A program made the translations under genes and the position numbers. The notes beneath the pieces were generated by a model. The model was not told where the DNA came from. It made no database searches and saw only the letters and a program-made list of their open reading frames with translations. From Chitinophaga sp. GbtcB8 (GTDB taxonomy: Bacteria > Bacteroidota > Bacteroidia > Chitinophagales > Chitinophagaceae): a stretch of DNA of 64,000 nt. Where the stretch lies: contig NZ_JAGXJN010000003.1 in the NCBI RefSeq assembly GCF_019091455.1, positions 116,558-180,557 of the forward strand, in the 5' to 3' direction. Positions 25,526-35,236 of the stretch are shown here, piece after piece. Position 1 is the first letter of the stretch; every line of letters begins with the position of its first letter.

Positions 25526-27028
25526 ATGCAAGACCATAAGCGCCCGCCTGCCTCCGTACTCTTTATTTTTGGCGGCAGCGGGGACCTGAACTACCGGAAA
25601 TTATCACCCGCCTTATATAATCTTTTCCTGGACGATTGGATGCCGGAGCAATTTGCCATCATCGGCATCGGGCGTACACCTTATACCAACGAAGCCTATA
25701 ATGAACATCTGCTGGATGGCATCAGCAAGTTCTCCCGCCGTAAAGGTGAGCAGAATGGTGAATGGGCGGATTTTTCCAAACACGTGAGCTTTTTGCAGCT
25801 GGATGCGGAGAATGCAGCATCCTACGATGCAATGTCAGAGATCGTAAAGCAAAAAGAAGAGGAATGGGGCACCCATCCCAACGTGATCTTTTACCTGGCA
25901 GTAGCGCCGCAGCTGGTGCCCGCCATTGCAAAAAAGCTGGGTAAGCTGAACCTGTGCAGCGATAAGCATAACACCCGTATTGTAGTAGAAAAGCCCTTTG
26001 GCCACGATCTGCAAAGTGCGCATGAGCTGAATGCTTTGCTCACAAGCATGTTCTCCGAAGAGCAGATCTTCCGTATAGACCACTACTTAGGTAAAGAAAC
26101 GGTGCAGAACATATTGGCGCTGCGTTTTGCCAATGCGCTGTTTGAGCCGGTATGGAACCGCAATTTTATTGAATATATACAGATCACCGCGGCAGAAAGC
26201 GTAGGGCTAGAAGGCCGTGGCGGATACTATGAGCGTTCCGGCGCCCTGCGTGATATGGTGCAGAACCACATTCTGCAGATCTTATGTATGGTGGCTATGG
26301 AAGCGCCGGTATCTTTTGATGCCAACGAGATCCGTAATAAAAAGGTGGATGTGCTCAACGCAATCCGCCCTATCAGCAAGGATAAAGTGCATGAATATGC
26401 CGTACGCGGACAGTATTCCGGCGGCTGGATGAAAGGAGAGCGTGTAGCGGGCTACCGTGAGGAAAAAGGCGTACAGCCCGGCTCCAATACGGATACTTAT
26501 GCAGCCGTAAAATTTTATATTGATAACTGGCGCTGGCAGGGTGTACCTATTTATGTACGTACTGGCAAGTACATGCACCAGAAAACTACGCAGATCAACT
26601 TACAGTTCCGGCAGGCCCCTCACTTTGCATTCCCCACGGAATCTGCTGAAAGCTGGAGGCCCAACCGCCTTACCATCAGCATTAACCCGGAAATGGATAT
26701 CCGTATCCGCTTCCAGGCTAAACGTCCGGGCCAGACCATGACCCTGGACCCGGTAGAAATGGTGTTTAACTATGATGCGGCTTATGGAGAACATGCGCCG
26801 GAAGCATACGAAACACTGCTGCTGGATGTAATGGAAGGGGATGCAACGCTGTTCATGCGTGCCGACCAGGTGGAAGCTGCCTGGAAGCTGATCATGCCTA
26901 TACTGGAAACCTGGGAGAACCGTGTACCCCAGAACTTCCCCAACTATGCCCCCGATTCCTGGGGACCGAATGATGCAGATGCCCTGATAGCGCAGGACGG
27001 ACATAGCTGGATAAACTTATCAAAATAA
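25526..27028 (+). CDS. zwf: Glucose-6-phosphate 1-dehydrogenase
   Basis: Oxidises glucose 6-phosphate to 6-phosphogluconolactone with NADP, opening the pentose phosphate pathway. 500 residues, the usual length. Seen: N-terminal nucleotide motif [21 protein letters not shown] (GxSGDL with a second Gly where Ala is common), [11 protein letters not shown], the active-site signature [13 protein letters not shown] with catalytic His/Lys, and [17 protein letters not shown]. Lies between gnd and pgl on the same strand; the three enzymes supply NADPH and pentoses together. Confidence 0.97.
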   Translation: MQDHKRPPASVLFIFGGSGDLNYRKLSPALYNLFLDDWMPEQFAIIGIGRTPYTNEAYNEHLLDGISKFSRRKGEQNGEWADFSKHVSFLQLDAENAASYDAMSEIVKQKEEEWGTHPNVIFYLAVAPQLVPAIAKKLGKLNLCSDKHNTRIVVEKPFGHDLQSAHELNALLTSMFSEEQIFRIDHYLGKETVQNILALRFANALFEPVWNRNFIEYIQITAAESVGLEGRGGYYERSGALRDMVQNHILQILCMVAMEAPVSFDANEIRNKKVDVLNAIRPISKDKVHEYAVRGQYSGGWMKGERVAGYREEKGVQPGSNTDTYAAVKFYIDNWRWQGVPIYVRTGKYMHQKTTQINLQFRQAPHFAFPTESAESWRPNRLTISINPEMDIRIRFQAKRPGQTMTLDPVEMVFNYDAAYGEHAPEAYETLLLDVMEGDATLFMRADQVEAAWKLIMPILETWENRVPQNFPNYAPDSWGPNDADALIAQDGHSWINLSK

Positions 27029-27118
27029 GGTTCAATTATTGTAAAGGAAATGTGCAAGTGATGATGATCGTGATCATTCATTTGCACATTTTTACTTTCG
27101 CATATCAAATCATTAAAT

Positions 27119-27841
27119 ATGGAATTGCACATCGCCAAAGATCCGCAACAGCTGAGTGAGAACCTGGCCGCCTGGATTAGTAATTATATCCAGGAAGTAC
27201 TGCAGGACCAGGAACAATTTTCGTTTGTATTGTCAGGTGGTAACACGCCCAAGCAGCTGTATCATTTACTGGCTAAGGAGCCTTACCAGCAAATGATCCC
27301 CTGGGAAAAGATCCATTTTTTCTGGGGCGATGAGCGCGCAGTGCCTTTTGATGATGAGCGCAACAATGCCCGCATGGCATATGAAACCCTGCTTACACCC
27401 ATGGGCATCCCGGAAGAAAATATTCATGTAATGCGCACGGATATTATGCCGGAAGCCGCCGCAAAAGAATATGAAAAACTATTAAAAGAATATTTTAAAG
27501 ACAGTGATGTAACCTTTGACCTGGTATTGCTGGGTATGGGAGATGATGGGCACACCCTGTCCTTATTTCCCGGTATGCCCGTAGTGAATGAGCAAAAGGA
27601 TTGGGTAAAAGCATTTTTCCTGGCTGCCCAGCACATGTATCGTATTACCCTCACGGCCCCTGTAGTGAACAAAGCCGCCTGCGTAATATTTATGGCTACC
27701 GGCGCCGGCAAAGCCGTAACGCTGAAAAACGTAATTGAAGGCACCTTCAACGCAGAGCAATTTCCCTCTCAGCTCATCCGCCCCCAGGACGGTGAGCTGC
27801 ATTGGTTCGTAGACGAAGCCGCCGCCGGAGCATTGGAATAA
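27119..27841 (+). CDS. pgl: 6-phosphogluconolactonase
   Basis: Hydrolyses 6-phosphogluconolactone, the step between Zwf and Gnd. 240 residues of the DevB/SOL type, with FVLSGGNTPKQLYHLL, FFWGDERAVPFDDERNNARMA and DLVLLGMGDDGHTLSLFPG as the phosphate-binding and catalytic segments. It completes the oxidative pentose phosphate set and is followed by a 14-bp terminator hairpin. Confidence 0.95.
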   Translation: MELHIAKDPQQLSENLAAWISNYIQEVLQDQEQFSFVLSGGNTPKQLYHLLAKEPYQQMIPWEKIHFFWGDERAVPFDDERNNARMAYETLLTPMGIPEENIHVMRTDIMPEAAAKEYEKLLKEYFKDSDVTFDLVLLGMGDDGHTLSLFPGMPVVNEQKDWVKAFFLAAQHMYRITLTAPVVNKAACVIFMATGAGKAVTLKNVIEGTFNAEQFPSQLIRPQDGELHWFVDEAAAGALE

Positions 27842-28387
27842 ATTAGGGAAGATGGGAGATAGGATATAGGAGGTAGAAGATAGTAGATAGGATAGTGGAT
27901 AGTAGGTGGGATGATTGAGTTCTCAATAGCAATAAACATCAATAAAACATCAATAAACAATAAAGCGTATGAGGTAACAAGCCACTTCATACGCTTTATT
28001 ATTTACAGCAGTCTATACTACACCAGGTCCCATTATCATCCATACTGCACACCCACACATACTTGCAGTACATGCCCATTTTTTTGCAGGCCCAAAACGC
28101 CTGGACCTTTGCCCGGCGTGCCCCGCTTGACAATGCTCCATCCATGTCCCAACCCCAACACGACCATCTCCCGTCCCATAGTCATTCAAACAGGCGGGTG
28201 CAGTCCAGCGTTGGGCCTGCAAAAAAATGCCTGCAAAAAACACGAGTAACAAACTCTTGTAATAAATGTCTATATATTCCTCTATAATAAACAGTCGCAA
28301 GCAACCGCAAAACAAACCTCCGCACAAACCTCCTCACGCATTTCCCTGAAATATTTATTATTTTACTCACTGCTAAACTTTGCCGTT
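27842..28387. other. 546-bp intergenic region with purine-rich tract and terminator
   Basis: Bases 27842-27915 are a GATAG/GGTAG-like purine-rich low-complexity tract on the plus strand. A 14-bp perfect hairpin follows (27959-27972/27987-28000). From 28001 to 28330 the sequence is C-rich with no convincing gene. A TAAACTTTG box at 28374-28382 stands only 5 bp before the fucosidase ATG. Confidence 0.6.
27959..28004 (+). terminator. Terminator of the gnd-zwf-pgl group
   Basis: Perfect 14-bp stem (27959-27972/27987-28000), 14-nt loop, followed by an AT-rich ATTT tail. Confidence 0.7.
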
Positions 28388-29842
28388 ATGAAAAGAATGA
28401 TCCTCGCCGGTAGCCTGATCTTACTATTGCTGCAGCCATTGCTGGCGCAAAACTATTCTGCTGACTGGTCCTCGCTGAATACACGTAAGATCCCCGGATG
28501 GTTCCATGAGTCTAAGTTCGGGATCTTTATACACTGGGGAGTGTATGCAGTGCCATCCTTTGCTGTGGTAGGCCCCGGCGGTTATTCTGAATGGTACTGG
28601 CACAATCTCATGAATAAGAGTTCAGATACCCACGCCCAGGTACAGGCTTTTCACGATAAACAATTCGGCAAAGGATTTCCATACGCCAGTTTTGAACCGC
28701 AGTTCACCGCTGCATTATTTGATCCGGCGCAGTGGGCAGATATCTTCCGCCGCTCCGGCGCTAAATATGTAGTACTTACCTCCAAACATCATGAAGGTTA
28801 TTGTTTATGGAACAGCCCCTGGGCAGATAAAGCCTGGGGCCGCCCCTGGAATGCAGTAACAGGCACGCCTAAACGTGATCTGCTGGGCGATCTGACAGAA
28901 GCCGTACGAAAAGCAGGCCTACGTATGGGATATTACTACTCCCTGTATGAATGGTATAACCCTTTATGGCTCTCCAACAAAGAGCAATATATCAAAGAAG
29001 TGATGCAGCCGGAGTTCAAAGACCTGGTAACACGTTACAAACCATCCGTGATCTTTTCAGATGGAGAATGGGAGCTTTCAGATACCGCCTGGCAGTCGCC
29101 CGCTTTGCTGGCCTGGTTGTACAATGAGTCGCCGGTGAAGAAAGATATAGTAGTGAACGACCGCTGGGGAAGCAATACCCGCGGGCATAACAGCGCCAGC
29201 ACTTACCTTACCTCTGAATACGGTAGCGGAATGGAGCCGGGCGTAGTATGGGAAGAGAGCAGGGGCATTGGCATGTCATACGGGTATAACCGTATGGAGA
29301 ATGTAAATGATTACAAAAGCAGCCACGACCTGCTGCTGGCATTAATAGATATTGTATCCCGCGGGGGCAACCTGCTGCTGGATATTGGCCCCACAGCAGA
29401 TGGACGTATTCCCGTGATCATGCAGCAACGGCTGGTAGATATGGGCAGCTGGCTGGCTACAAATGGAGAAGCGATCTACGAAACAGAATCCTGGAAACAA
29501 ACGCGCCAATGGAGCCCCGGCCAGCAGCCAACTGTAAAGAAGGCCTCTTTCATGGCTGATTATGATATTACCCGCATGATACAGCCTTCAAAGGAACACG
29601 CGCACATAGAGATGTTCTTTACCCGTAAGAACAATAACCTGTATTGCATTGTTCCTTCTTATAATCCGCAGCTGCTGCTGCGCAATTATACGCTGCCCGC
29701 CGGCGCAAAGGCCAGTATATTAGGCAGCAAGGCAAACATCCGTGTAAAACAGCAGGGAAAGGATTGTGTGCTGGACCTGTCGGCCCTGCACCCCGGCGAT
29801 GTACCGCCACAGTTATTCGTTATTAAAATTACCGGCGCATGA
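28388..29842 (+). CDS. GH29 alpha-L-fucosidase
   Basis: Secreted enzyme that removes terminal alpha-L-fucose by a retaining mechanism. 484 residues with a signal peptide ending near residue 21 (LLQPLLAQ). The GH29 core is plain: KFGIFIHWGVYAVPSF, SKHHEGYCLW, GYYYSLYEWYNP, and FSDGEW with the nucleophile Asp225. This last segment and WLYNESPVKKDIVVNDRWG closely recall the human FUCA1 type, suggesting subfamily A with broad substrate range. Its TGA overlaps the ATG of the next gene by 4 bp, so translation is coupled. Confidence 0.95.
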   Translation: MKRMILAGSLILLLLQPLLAQNYSADWSSLNTRKIPGWFHESKFGIFIHWGVYAVPSFAVVGPGGYSEWYWHNLMNKSSDTHAQVQAFHDKQFGKGFPYASFEPQFTAALFDPAQWADIFRRSGAKYVVLTSKHHEGYCLWNSPWADKAWGRPWNAVTGTPKRDLLGDLTEAVRKAGLRMGYYYSLYEWYNPLWLSNKEQYIKEVMQPEFKDLVTRYKPSVIFSDGEWELSDTAWQSPALLAWLYNESPVKKDIVVNDRWGSNTRGHNSASTYLTSEYGSGMEPGVVWEESRGIGMSYGYNRMENVNDYKSSHDLLLALIDIVSRGGNLLLDIGPTADGRIPVIMQQRLVDMGSWLATNGEAIYETESWKQTRQWSPGQQPTVKKASFMADYDITRMIQPSKEHAHIEMFFTRKNNNLYCIVPSYNPQLLLRNYTLPAGAKASILGSKANIRVKQQGKDCVLDLSALHPGDVPPQLFVIKITGA

Positions 29843-30582
29843 TCTTCGATGCACATTTTCACATTATAGACCCCCGTTATCCTTTGGTAGCTAACCAGGG
29901 ATACCTGCCGCCTGCCTTTACAGCATCCGATTATAAGAGCAGGGTAGCACACTTGCAGGTTACCGGCGGCGTTGTGGTATCAGGCTCTTTTCAGCAGTTT
30001 GATCAGCAATACCTGGTAGCTGCGCTGCAGCAGCTGGGAGCCGGTTTTGTGGGTGTAACGCAGATCCCGGAATATGTAACGGATAAGGAGATACGGCAGC
30101 TGCATGCATCCGGTATACGGGCGGTACGTTTTAATGTACAACGCGGCGGCTCCGCTACCGTTGATCACCTGGAGGAGCTGGCCCGCCGTGTATACGACCT
30201 GGCCGGCTGGCATACGGAACTGTACATTGATTCCCGTGAGCTGAAAGACCTGCTGCCGGTTTTAAAACGGTTGCCGCGTATAAGTATTGATCATTTAGGT
30301 TTATCAAAAGAAGGGCTGCCTTATTTATTAGAGCTGGTGGCAGATGGCGTACGGGTAAAAGCCACCGGTTTTAGCCGTTGCAATTTTGATGTGGTGGAAG
30401 TAATGCAGCAGATCAATGCGGTGGACCGTTCCGCGCTGATGTTTGGCACTGATCTGCCATCTACCCGTGCACCACAGCCTTTCAGCGATGAAGATGTAGC
30501 TTTGGTGAAAGACAATTTCCCGGAAGATGTGGCAAAGCGTATCTTTTACCAGAACGCAAAGGATTTTTATTTTCAATTGTAA
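29839..30582 (+). CDS. Amidohydrolase-family lactonase, fuconolactonase-like
   Basis: A 247-residue TIM-barrel hydrolase of the COG3618 type (2-pyrone-4,6-dicarboxylate lactonase and L-fucono-1,5-lactonase relatives). The metal motif DAHFHIIDPRYPLV is at the very N-terminus, ISIDHLGLSK supplies the barrel His, and FGTDLPST the late Asp. It is cytoplasmic (no signal) and translationally coupled to the GH29 fucosidase by an ATGA overlap. That context suggests it opens L-fuconolactone in an oxidative fucose pathway, though no fucose dehydrogenase or fuconate dehydratase is nearby, so the substrate is inferred. Confidence 0.85.
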   Translation: MIFDAHFHIIDPRYPLVANQGYLPPAFTASDYKSRVAHLQVTGGVVVSGSFQQFDQQYLVAALQQLGAGFVGVTQIPEYVTDKEIRQLHASGIRAVRFNVQRGGSATVDHLEELARRVYDLAGWHTELYIDSRELKDLLPVLKRLPRISIDHLGLSKEGLPYLLELVADGVRVKATGFSRCNFDVVEVMQQINAVDRSALMFGTDLPSTRAPQPFSDEDVALVKDNFPEDVAKRIFYQNAKDFYFQL

Positions 30583-30597
30583 CAACGGGATAGCAAT

Positions 30598-30656
30598 AAA
30601 ATAAAAGGTGAAAAGGAGCTGCAGACTATCCTGCTATCCTTTTCACCTTTTATTTT
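30598..30656. terminator. Bidirectional terminator, 20-bp perfect stem
   Basis: Arms 30598-30617 and 30637-30656 are exactly complementary with A-rich and T-rich outer ends, a 19-nt loop, placed between convergent genes. Confidence 0.85.
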
Positions 30657-30668
30657 GGAATACATTCT

Positions 30669-32252
30669 TTAGTTCCAGCTGTCTTCACGCGCCATCTCCA
30701 GCTCATTCCTCATTACTTCATGCAGCTGCCCGTTCTGGAATACACCAGCAGTTACGCTGGGGTATATTTCTTCAAAACTGCGTACCTGGTTCATAAACAC
30801 ACGGCGGAAAATGTGGCTGCGGGTAATATCGTGCGGGCTGCTTAAACCTGCAGCAGCAGTCAGTTCCATGGCACTTTCAATCGTATCGCGGTGGTAATTG
30901 GATACGCGGTGTTTTTTATCTTCCACCACCAGACCTTTGGCAAGCCATTTATCCTGCGTGGCTACACCCGTAGGACAGCGGTTGGTATTACATTCCAATG
31001 CCTGTATACAGCCAATGGCCATCATCATAGCGCGGGCGCTGTTACAGCCATCCGCACCCAGGGCCATGGCGCGCAGTATATGGTAGCCGGTAAGTATTTT
31101 ACCGGAAGCTATCAGCTTCATTTTCCCACGGATATTAAAACCCGTAAGGGTATCATGCACAAAGGCCAGGGCATCCATTAAAGGCATGCCTACGGAATTG
31201 GAGAATTCCGGTGGTGCAGCGCCTGTACCGCCTTCCCCGCCATCAATGGTAATAAAGTCAGGATAGATGTTGGTAGCCACCATGGCTTTGCAGATAGCAA
31301 AGAACTCCCGGCGTTGTCCTATACATAATTTAAAACCCACTGGCTTGCCTTTGCAGAGCGTACGCATGTGCGCAATGAACTGCATCATTTCCCGTGGCGT
31401 ATTAAACGCAGTATGATAGGGCGGTGAGGACACCGTAGTATAGGGTTTTACATGGCGGATGGCAGCAATTTCCGGTGTGTTCTTGGCAGCAGGTAATATG
31501 CCGCCATGGCCGGGCTTAGCTCCCTGTGATATTTTTAGCTCCACCATTTTAATTTGTGGCAGCGCCGTTTTTTCTTCAAACAACCGCTCATCAAAATTGC
31601 CCTCATCATTCCGGCAGCCAAAATAACCGGTGCCTATTTGCCAGATAATATCTCCGCCCTGGTTCAGGTGATGCTGGCTAATGCCCCCTTCACCGGTGTT
31701 ATGTGCAAAGTTACCCAGTTTGGCGCCGCCGTTTAAGGCCTCTACTGCATTGGCGCTCAGTGAGCCATAGCTCATGGCAGACACATTCAGTATGCTGGCT
31801 GAATAAGGCTGCGTGCAGTCACTACCGCCAATGGTTACACGCGGATCTTTATCCATGTGCTCAAAGCTCCTGGGTTGTATAGAGTGGGCCATCCATTCAT
31901 ACCCTTCCGCATAAACATTGAATTGGGTGCCAAAAGGCTGGGTATCCAGCTCCCGCTTGGCGCGCTGATAAATGGTAGAACGGTCTACCCGGTTAATAGG
32001 GCTGCCACCCGTATCACTCTCTACAAAGTATTGGTACACCTTGGGCCGCAGGGCTTCCATCCAGTAACGCGCCCGCCCTACTACAGGGAAATTGCGCATA
32101 ATAGCATGTTTGGTTTGCAGCATATCCACAATACCAATAATGATCAGCGGCACTGCCGGCAGTAATAACCACCATACCCAATGAAAAAAATATCCCAATA
32201 TCCCCATCACCAGCAAGCTGCCCACCGCAAACGCCAAAAATCTTTTAGCCAT
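30669..32252 (-). CDS. FMN-binding glutamate synthase-like membrane protein
   Basis: A 527-residue protein of the stand-alone GltB2/FMN domain family. Two N-terminal transmembrane helices (residues ~5-50) are followed by the synthase barrel: NVSAMSYGSLSANAVEALNGGA, HNTGEGGISQHH, KPGHGGILPA, FITIDGGEGGTGAAPPEF and a Cys cluster CNTNRCPTGVATQ that in the family holds a 3Fe-4S centre. No glutaminase domain is present. Such proteins are common in Bacteroidota and their true substrate is unsettled. A tract of AATTAATAATTAAT words separates it from the sigma-factor gene upstream. Confidence 0.88.
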   Translation of the reverse strand: MAKRFLAFAVGSLLVMGILGYFFHWVWWLLLPAVPLIIIGIVDMLQTKHAIMRNFPVVGRARYWMEALRPKVYQYFVESDTGGSPINRVDRSTIYQRAKRELDTQPFGTQFNVYAEGYEWMAHSIQPRSFEHMDKDPRVTIGGSDCTQPYSASILNVSAMSYGSLSANAVEALNGGAKLGNFAHNTGEGGISQHHLNQGGDIIWQIGTGYFGCRNDEGNFDERLFEEKTALPQIKMVELKISQGAKPGHGGILPAAKNTPEIAAIRHVKPYTTVSSPPYHTAFNTPREMMQFIAHMRTLCKGKPVGFKLCIGQRREFFAICKAMVATNIYPDFITIDGGEGGTGAAPPEFSNSVGMPLMDALAFVHDTLTGFNIRGKMKLIASGKILTGYHILRAMALGADGCNSARAMMMAIGCIQALECNTNRCPTGVATQDKWLAKGLVVEDKKHRVSNYHRDTIESAMELTAAAGLSSPHDITRSHIFRRVFMNQVRSFEEIYPSVTAGVFQNGQLHEVMRNELEMAREDSWN

Positions 32253-32430
32253 ACACGATCATTTTATAAGCTAAAATTAATTAATAATTAATGATTAATA
32301 ATTAATAAGAAATAGTCAATAGTGAAGTGTTCTCCGGGGAATGCCACTGTTTTACTGTCATTATTAATAATTAATAAGAAACAGTTAATAATGAGGTATT
32401 TCCGATACGCTCACTGCTTCACTAAGATTA
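32253..32430. repeat. ATTAAT-word spacer between two minus-strand genes
   Basis: About 178 bp composed largely of AATTAAT/ATTAATAA words in three blocks (32275-32310, 32361-32382, 32424-32445), which by nature can fold on themselves, with a short GC patch (TCTCCGGGGA) near 32331-32340. No gene. Confidence 0.6.
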
Positions 32431-33702
32431 TTAATTATTAATTAAACCCAGTTTTTCCTGTATCAATTTTCGCTCAGCCTGCGAAGTAGTAAGACCACGG
32501 GCCTGTGTAAGATGTTTTTGAGCTAAGAGGGTCTCGCCGCATTGCAGGTAAAGATCACCCAGTACGGCACTGTAGATATAATGGGACGACAGCAGTTTTT
32601 CAATATCCGGGATAGCCAGGATCTCCTGTATGGCAGTTGCTTTTTTACCCAGCTGGGCCTGCACAATGGCCCGGTTCAGCAGCACTACCGGCATGGGTTT
32701 TTGTTCCAGCAGCAGGTCGTACAGCTGCCGCATGCGCTGCCAGTTGGTTTGTTCAAAAGTGGCTGCCAGGCAGTGTTCCGCTGCAATAGCCGATTCAACA
32801 TGGTATACGGTGAGCCGTTCCCCGGCGGAAGATAGGCGAAGGTAATGGTATCCCATGTCTATCAGCTCTTTGTTCCAGGTGCTGCGGTCCTGGTTTTGTA
32901 ACAGCACAATGGAATTATTTTCATCAATACGGCTGTCAAAACGGGAAGTCTGAAAACACATTAAGGATAGCAGCGCAAAAGTAGCCGGCTGTTTACCCAC
33001 CTGGTGTTCTGATAATAACAAACAAAGGCGCATGGCTTCCATGCACAGGTCTTCGCGGATCAGCTCATCCGCTTTCAGGGAATTATAACCTTCATTAAAT
33101 AACAGGTATAAAACGGTGTACACGGTTTCCAGCCGGGGCGGCAGCTGCGGCCCCAAAGGGATCTCCAGCTGAATGCCTTCATCCCTAATAAATTGTCTGG
33201 CGCGGTACAGGCGTTTCTGGATCACGGCCTCATTGGTTAACAGCGCCCTTGCAATTTCTGCGGCGCCAAAACCCGATACGGTTTTTAATGTGAGCGCAAT
33301 CTGGTCTTCTTCTTTCAGGGAAGGATGGCAGCATGCAAAGATCATGCGTAGCTGGCTGTCGGTGATTTCCGTATCCAGGAACAATTGGCGCACAGTATCT
33401 TCAGCGGCATGCTGTAAGTGATAAGCCAGCTCTCCGGAAAGGTGCTGGAAATGCTGCTGCCGGCGAATGATGTCCAGTGCTTTGTTCCTGGCTACGGTCA
33501 TCAGCCAGGCGGAAGGATTGTCGGGAACCTGGTTAAATGTCCAGGTTTGTACTGCTTTTAAAAAAGCCTCCTGCACCACATCTTCTGCAAGGGATAAGTT
33601 ATGCATCCCGAAAATGCGGGTTAACACGGCGATCATTTTCCCCGATTCATGCCGGAAAAGATGATCAACAATTTGTTGTGGTGAGGAGGCGCCGGATTGC
33701 AT
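32431..33702 (-). CDS. ECF42-type RNA polymerase sigma factor with C-terminal TPR-like extension
   Basis: An extracytoplasmic-function sigma factor of 423 residues, twice the usual length. Region 2 (HNLSLAEDVVQEAFLKAVQTW, NPSAWLMTVARNKALDIIRR) and region 4 (CCHPSLKEEDQIALTLKTVSGFGAAEIARAL) are followed by a long helical extension with YTVLYLLFNEGYNS and TPR-like repeats. In this family there is no membrane anti-sigma factor; the extension regulates activity. The frame reaches ATG 33726, overlapping the upstream gene, but I favour ATG 33702, 10 bp after that gene's stop. The upstream partner is a DGPF protein, the normal companion of ECF42. Confidence 0.93.
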   Translation of the reverse strand: MQSGASSPQQIVDHLFRHESGKMIAVLTRIFGMHNLSLAEDVVQEAFLKAVQTWTFNQVPDNPSAWLMTVARNKALDIIRRQQHFQHLSGELAYHLQHAAEDTVRQLFLDTEITDSQLRMIFACCHPSLKEEDQIALTLKTVSGFGAAEIARALLTNEAVIQKRLYRARQFIRDEGIQLEIPLGPQLPPRLETVYTVLYLLFNEGYNSLKADELIREDLCMEAMRLCLLLSEHQVGKQPATFALLSLMCFQTSRFDSRIDENNSIVLLQNQDRSTWNKELIDMGYHYLRLSSAGERLTVYHVESAIAAEHCLAATFEQTNWQRMRQLYDLLLEQKPMPVVLLNRAIVQAQLGKKATAIQEILAIPDIEKLLSSHYIYSAVLGDLYLQCGETLLAQKHLTQARGLTTSQAERKLIQEKLGLINN

Positions 33703-33712
33703 AATGGAAGGC

Positions 33713-34060
33713 TTACATACCATCAAATTTCATTACTTCCCGTACTTCCACACTACCGTTCAGTGGAAGATCGGGACAGCCCTTAGCCAGTTCTGCAGCG
33801 GCTTCCAGCGAATCGGCCTGAATGATCATGTATCCGCCTACCAGCTCCTTGCTTTCTGCAAAGGGGCCATCGGTTACCACGGCTTTGCTGCCGCTGACCA
33901 TTTTACCCGGGGGATATAAAGGCTCTCCGCCTACGTAAATGTTTTTAGACCGGAACTGGTCTATCCAGGCAAACCATTGCTGCATATTGTCCTGCATTTC
34001 TTCCGGGGATAAATGACCTGCGCTGCTGCCGCCGCGGAAAATAAACATGAAGTCTTTCAT
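33713..34060 (-). CDS. DGPF/YCII-domain protein, partner of ECF42 sigma factor
   Basis: A 115-residue cytoplasmic protein of the YCII-related family. The defining TDGPFAESKELVGGYMIIQADS motif is present at ~63-84, and the fold begins with MKDFMFIFRGG. Genes like this are almost always linked with ECF42 sigma factors and are often their targets. Its stop is immediately upstream of, or overlaps, the sigma gene, so the two form one operon. The biochemical role is unknown. Confidence 0.92.
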   Translation of the reverse strand: MKDFMFIFRGGSSAGHLSPEEMQDNMQQWFAWIDQFRSKNIYVGGEPLYPPGKMVSGSKAVVTDGPFAESKELVGGYMIIQADSLEAAAELAKGCPDLPLNGSVEVREVMKFDGM

Positions 34061-34165
34061 GATGAAAGGTGTTTGTAGGTTAAATAAATACGAATAACAG
34101 GATAATGACGAGCGGAATATTATATGCAGGACAAAAATGAAGAATTTTTTTTAGACGGGTAGGAA

Positions 34166-34996
34166 TTATATGAGCTTATGCTCTTTCATGACGGTTGTTA
34201 CCTGGCTGATAACGGCATGCACCGCCTCATTATAGTGGTCGTTATCATTATTGTTATTATCATCATAAGCTACCCAGCAGTTTACGGTTACCTTCACATT
34301 AGCGCCGTCTATGTTGGAATATAATACCTGTAAAGGTCTATGCTCTGCAAGGTGTGGCAGGCCTTTCAGGGCGTTCTGCAACAGGGATTGTACGGAGTCC
34401 ATTTGCTCATTCACAATAGCCACATTAAAGGTGAGCGAAATACGGCGCTCCGGGGTAAGGGAGTGATTAATGATGGGTTTCTGGAAAATTTCTTTATTGG
34501 GGATGATCACATGCAGGCCGTCCAGTGTACGCAGGGTAGTAGAACGTAATTGTATATTTTCCACGTTGCCGGTAAAACCATTGGTCTCTATCTGGTGGCC
34601 TACTTCAAAGGGCTTGCGGAACGTAATGAAAATACCGGAAATGAAATTGGCGGTCAGGTCCTGGAAAGCAAAGCCCAGCGCTAAGCCTATAATACCGGCG
34701 CCGGCCAGCAGGGACGACACTGTTTTATCCAGCTGCAATACATCCAGCGCAATAAATAATCCTACAAAGCAAAGGAGCAGGTAGGCAACACTTGAAAATA
34801 ACCCGCTCAGGGCCGGTGTATCAGACAGGCGGTAAACCAGCTTGTACACCAGTTTTTTCATCAGCCTGGCCAGCAGCACAAACAAAGCTAATACCAATAT
34901 CGCTACTACCAGGTTAGGCAGCATTTTGATAGCTGTTTCCAGCCATAGCTGGATCTTGTTATATATTAGTTTGGTCCATTGCATATACGCCATCAT
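34166..34996 (-). CDS. Small-conductance mechanosensitive channel (MscS family)
   Basis: A 276-residue inner-membrane channel that opens under membrane tension to release solutes during osmotic downshock. Three hydrophobic helices (~25-45, 65-85, 88-115) precede the pore-lining TM3 LLAGAGIIGLALGFAFQDLTANFISGIFI and the beta domain entry RKPFEVGHQIETNGFTGNVENIQLRSTTL with IPNKEIFQKPIINHS. The C-terminal cytoplasmic alpha/beta domain is complete. It is encoded alone; tandem ATGs leave the start uncertain by one codon. Confidence 0.94.
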   Translation of the reverse strand: MMAYMQWTKLIYNKIQLWLETAIKMLPNLVVAILVLALFVLLARLMKKLVYKLVYRLSDTPALSGLFSSVAYLLLCFVGLFIALDVLQLDKTVSSLLAGAGIIGLALGFAFQDLTANFISGIFITFRKPFEVGHQIETNGFTGNVENIQLRSTTLRTLDGLHVIIPNKEIFQKPIINHSLTPERRISLTFNVAIVNEQMDSVQSLLQNALKGLPHLAEHRPLQVLYSNIDGANVKVTVNCWVAYDDNNNNDNDHYNEAVHAVISQVTTVMKEHKLI

Positions 34997-35170
34997 ATTA
35001 TTCCCCCTTGGTTCGGGAACAAAGACCGAATAATTATGCCGTTTTTAAACACGGGGAAGGGAGTGTCTTATCCATTGATATTCAGTAGGATAAATGAGTA
35101 AGCGCATCTACACTGCGGAAAAAGTTGCCCATCCGCTCCTACCTTAAAATCCAATTAAATTAGGATTGCC

Positions 35171-35204
35171 TTTAAAGCCTCCATACAACTTAAGCGTAGC
35201 TTTG
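35171..35204 (+). promoter_or_regulatory. Probable promoter of the mprF-like gene
   Basis: A perfect TAGCTTTG (-7 type, TAnnTTTG) at 35197-35204, with a weaker TTTA at 35171-35174 as the upstream element (22-bp spacer). Predicted start near 35209 leaves a leader of about 28 nt to the ATG at 35237. Confidence 0.5.
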
Positions 35205-35236
35205 AGTGTTAAAATTGATACACTGCTATCACTTAT

